DNA of 64,000 bases from the NCBI RefSeq assembly GCF_021375795.1, contig NZ_JAEIOI010000001.1:868001-932000 (forward strand), in the 5' to 3' direction. The DNA is from Pseudomonas anguilliseptica. Its GTDB lineage: Bacteria; Pseudomonadota; Gammaproteobacteria; Pseudomonadales; Pseudomonadaceae. Positions 61,474 through 64,000 of this stretch are shown piece by piece. Position 1 is the stretch's first letter. The number at the start of each line of letters is the position of its first letter. The position numbers were made by a program, and so were the translations under genes. The notes under the pieces are model-generated. The model ran no database searches. It was not told where the DNA came from and worked only from the letters and a program-made list of their open reading frames with translations.

Positions 61474-62717
61474 AGGGCATTCCTGAGGGTTTGCAGGTTG
61501 GCGACCTGGCGGGTGAAGTCGGCGGCGGCCAGACGCTGCTTGGGCAGCGGCCGCATGGCTTGGCTGATAACGCTGGAAGGCTGGCGGGTCAGGCGGCTCA
61601 GCACCTGCCACTGCTCGGCCACGGCGAGGCGTTCGAAACCGGGGTGACGATGGCGGGCGCGGCGCTGAATATCCTGCTGCAGGCCTTGCAACAGGCTGTG
61701 CTGGCCGTTGTGGCGCAACAGAAAATCGGCACTGCCGCGCAGGTGTTCCTGCAACTGCCGGCGATTGCGGCTGGCGGGCAGCAGCAGCGGGCCCTGGCGC
61801 ATGCCCAGGTGCCACAGGCCGAATGCCAGCAACAGTGCCAGGGCGACCAGCGCCTGAGGGAAGTGTTCGAGCAGCAGGCTGAACAGATCATTGCGGTCAG
61901 CGCGGTAGAGCAGGGTGACTTGGCTGTCCTGGGTCATGTACCAGAGCAGCCAGGCATTGTCGTATTCGCCGATACCCTGGTTCTGCCAGATCCAGCTGTC
62001 GCTGACCACGCTGATCAGGCCGTCGCCATGGTAGAGCTGTAACAGATGGGTGGCGGCGTCGCTGTTGGCCCAGGCGTGGGCGCGGTTTTCGGAGTCGTAG
62101 AGGTGGAAGTCGGTGTCGAAGTTGAAGTAGGCCGGCGCCTCTTCATTTTCCAGGTACAGCTGGGTCAGCTCCGGGTAGGCGTTGTCTGAGCCTGTGGTTG
62201 CCTCTGCCGTAGCCTCTGGTTCGGTTTGTGGCTCCGCGTCGGTCGTGTCTTCTGCAGAGGCGTCTTCTTCCGCTGCTTCGCTGGCGTCTTCGTCGAGTTC
62301 TTCGCTCTCGTATTGCTGGATGCCCAGGCTGTCGAGCAGCAGATCGCCGCTTTTGCCTTCTTCTTCATCCCACAGGCGCTCGGCAACAAACAGCAGGTGG
62401 CCGCCTTTGGCGGTCCAGGCCAGCAGGCGTTCGGCCTGTTTGGGCGTCATGCGGTTGCGGTCACCGAGTAGCAGCAGGGTTTGTCCGGCGCTCGGTAGGT
62501 CCTTCATGACCTCCAGGCCATCGGCGCGTTGCACCTGCAGGCCCTGTTTGCGCAGGAAATGTTCGGCAGCCAGATAAGGGTTGGCCCGGGCCTCGGGTGC
62601 GGGGCCATGCTCGAGTGTTTCCTCATAGGGCGTGAGTTTACCCAGCAGGTAGATGCCGAGCAGGCCGAGTAGCAACAGCAGGCCGGCACCGAGAAGGAAC
62701 TGGAAACGCCGGTTCAT
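61470..62717 (-). CDS. DUF4350 membrane protein with an acidic tract
   Basis: A 415-residue protein: TM helix at about 5-25, then a DUF4350 (GATase-like) region with LLLLGDRNRMTPKQAERLL and GHLLFVAERLWDEEEG. A strongly acidic insert (about 130-175; DEDASEAAEEDASAED) follows, then a second TM segment (about 275-297, LVALALLLAFGLWHLGMRQG) and a basic C-terminal tail. It overlaps moxR by 4 bp and the DUF4129 gene upstream by 4 bp, a tightly coupled envelope-stress-type operon. Confidence 0.85.
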   Translation of the reverse strand: MNRRFQFLLGAGLLLLLGLLGIYLLGKLTPYEETLEHGPAPEARANPYLAAEHFLRKQGLQVQRADGLEVMKDLPSAGQTLLLLGDRNRMTPKQAERLLAWTAKGGHLLFVAERLWDEEEGKSGDLLLDSLGIQQYESEELDEDASEAAEEDASAEDTTDAEPQTEPEATAEATTGSDNAYPELTQLYLENEEAPAYFNFDTDFHLYDSENRAHAWANSDAATHLLQLYHGDGLISVVSDSWIWQNQGIGEYDNAWLLWYMTQDSQVTLLYRADRNDLFSLLLEHFPQALVALALLLAFGLWHLGMRQGPLLLPASRNRRQLQEHLRGSADFLLRHNGQHSLLQGLQQDIQRRARHRHPGFERLAVAEQWQVLSRLTRQPSSVISQAMRPLPKQRLAAADFTRQVANLQTLRNAL

Positions 62718-64000
62718 GCCTGCGCTCCCTGTTCGAACAGGCGTCGCCAGGCATTGCACAGGCCCTGTTTAAGTGCCGCTGGTGGCAGTCGATGGCCGTA
62801 GGCGAGGTTCTGCCAGTGGCGGGTCAGGGCCTGGCTGAAGTGACTGAGGTCTTTCTGCTGCAACGCCTGCACCAGTTGCAGCACTTCGGCTTCGGTGTGC
62901 GAGCTTTTCAGCGGCAGGCGCTGTTCGTGCAGCATGCGACTGAGCAGGGCGCGGTAAAGCAAGCCGAGGGCTGCGCGTGGCTGCTCATCCCAAAGCCGCT
63001 CAACCTCGCCGGGAATATCCGCTGGCAGGCTTTGTGGCGCCACTTCCAGGCCGAACAGTTGTTCAGGTGGCTGATAGGTGCGCCCCTGCGGCAAACGTAA
63101 GCGTCCAGCAAAGGCATTCAGCCAGTCGCGGTAACGCCACAGTAACCAGGCGATCAGGCTGAACAGTAGTGCCCACAGCAGCACCTCGAAGAACAGTGCC
63201 ACAGCATCGACGCTCTTCCAGAACTCGGTGAGTTTGAAGAACTTTTCCAGCAGTTCGAGCAGGGCCTTGGCGTCTTCCTCGCTCGGCTCCTTGGGTTCTT
63301 CGCCGAAGCGCCAGCGAGTGACGGTTTCGCGGTGCTCGAAGGGCGGTTGATCGAGCAGTTGGCCAATGCTCTTTTGCGCTTCGGCACTGTTCAGCGGTTG
63401 TTTGAGCAGGCGTTCTGCTTGCGGTCCTATGGGGTCTTCAACCGGCAGCGGGCAGCTGTTTACGGATGTGGCTGCCATGGCGCTGCTTGGCATCTGCATT
63501 AGCAGAACGCCGCAGCCCAGTAGCAGGGCATAGGCTACGCCCGTCAGGCGCTGGCGTAGCTGACGGAAGACCAGTTCGATGTCCCAGGCTTCCAGAGCGG
63601 TGCGGCGATTCAGGTAAAGGGTAAAGCCGCAGGCGACGTAGATCGGTTCCCAGAGAATCAGCAGCAGAACGTAGGTCAGGTTGGACAGGTGCTCCAGCCA
63701 CAGCCATTCGCCCGACGCTGCATTCACCAAGCTGTCCCAGCTCCAGTCCAGTTCCATCTGTGCCGGCAGGAGCATGTAGAAGAAGCTGATGATGCCGAAC
63801 CACAGCGCCATTTCCAGGTGTACGCCGACGATGGTGAGCCAGCTGGCTCCGCCGGCATCGCGTTGGCCGAGGACGATCAGGCGTTGGCTGCGCGCCTTGC
63901 CGGACAGTCCTTCCAGCTGCATCACCGGTAGGTCGAAGCTGCGTGTGGGGCTCAATCGGCGCCAGGTCAGGCTGGCCAGCAGTTGCGGTTTGAGCAGGCC
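62714..64000 (-). CDS. DUF4129 membrane protein, 5' end outside window
   Basis: The frame is open to the right edge, so the start is not visible; 428 codons are seen. It has several TM helices (MALWFGIISFFYMLLPA, LTYVLLLILWEPIYVACGF, LLLGCGVLLMQM and ALFFEVLLWALLFSLIAWLL) and a C-terminal DUF4129 domain (ALGLLYRALLSRMLHEQRLP, with LSHFSQALTRHWQNLAYGHR). Such proteins sit at the head of MoxR-DUF58 loci and may be transglutaminase-linked. Its stop overlaps the DUF4350 start by 4 bp. Confidence 0.85.
   Translation of the reverse strand, partial: GLLKPQLLASLTWRRLSPTRSFDLPVMQLEGLSGKARSQRLIVLGQRDAGGASWLTIVGVHLEMALWFGIISFFYMLLPAQMELDWSWDSLVNAASGEWLWLEHLSNLTYVLLLILWEPIYVACGFTLYLNRRTALEAWDIELVFRQLRQRLTGVAYALLLGCGVLLMQMPSSAMAATSVNSCPLPVEDPIGPQAERLLKQPLNSAEAQKSIGQLLDQPPFEHRETVTRWRFGEEPKEPSEEDAKALLELLEKFFKLTEFWKSVDAVALFFEVLLWALLFSLIAWLLWRYRDWLNAFAGRLRLPQGRTYQPPEQLFGLEVAPQSLPADIPGEVERLWDEQPRAALGLLYRALLSRMLHEQRLPLKSSHTEAEVLQLVQALQQKDLSHFSQALTRHWQNLAYGHRLPPAALKQGLCNAWRRLFEQGAQA

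Noticed and set aside
1..64000. CRISPR array, tRNA/rRNA, prophage or defence island
   Set aside because: No regularly spaced repeats, cloverleaf genes, phage structural genes or known defence genes were seen.

Overview
The window looks like a chromosomal segment of a Pseudomonas (gammaproteobacterium). It is GC-rich with GC-ending codons, and it carries bifA, sodB, an argP/lysE pair, xenB, olsBA, pta-ackA, slyD and an AlkK/DUF1302/DUF1329/LuxR cluster. From memory, the order of roughly the first 24 kb follows the P. aeruginosa block around PA4350-PA4373; I could not check this. I see no tRNA, rRNA, CRISPR array, prophage or transposase gene. The only mobile-looking DNA is a small non-coding element with terminal inverted repeats inside the ammonium transporter gene.

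Layout. 1-287: 5' end of a chemotaxis receptor (minus strand). 482-5796: a minus-strand iron-linked set (imelysin, di-heme DUF1111 lipoprotein, second imelysin, DUF1513) with two Fur-box-like sites. 5999-7477: LemA plus a GIDE/EF-hand membrane protein. 7532-9595: bifA. 9746-12059: an NtrC/sigma-54-type promoter, amt (signal peptide interrupted by the element) and an uncharacterised partner. 12126-17436: sodB, LysE-type exporter, ACT protein, argP and two NAD(P)-binding oxidoreductases. 17922-18767: a coiled-coil membrane protein. 19020-21595: xenB-MFS-ArsR. 21723-23925: acpH and the ornithine-lipid genes olsA and olsB. 24217-29515: an acyl-CoA-dehydrogenase-like protein, a di-iron MBL protein, a serine hydrolase, a PLD-family enzyme and a DUF2846 lipoprotein.

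29591-39343 is a lipid/hydrophobic-substrate block: thiolase, medium-chain acyl-CoA ligase, outer-membrane DUF1302 and DUF1329 proteins and a MalT-like LuxR regulator. 39332-44356 holds a secreted helical protein, a TetR regulator, an alpha/beta hydrolase, a PF10118-type metal-dependent hydrolase and an AraC regulator. The hydrolase and araC diverge across a 401-bp gap with two near-identical 15-bp operator-like repeats. 44359-51925: an MBL hydrolase, an OmpA lipoprotein, and a CHASE-PAS-HK-REC3 hybrid kinase followed by a REC-PAS-GGDEF-EAL regulator. 52026-58876: a PlsC-type acyltransferase, pta-ackA with a small DUF3565 gene, slyD, gpx and a nitroreductase. 58995-64000: a minus-strand DUF4129-DUF4350-MoxR-DUF58 operon whose first gene runs off the window.

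The strongest non-textbook signals are: (i) the roughly 265-bp MITE-like element in the amt signal peptide, downstream of a well-formed sigma-54/NtrC promoter; (ii) the paired GGTCATATMTGGCCA sites between the PF10118 hydrolase and araC; (iii) the TATATCG sites before the arsR-MFS-xenB operon; and (iv) the Fur-type imelysin/di-heme operon, in which one imelysin lacks the His of the GxHxxE motif.
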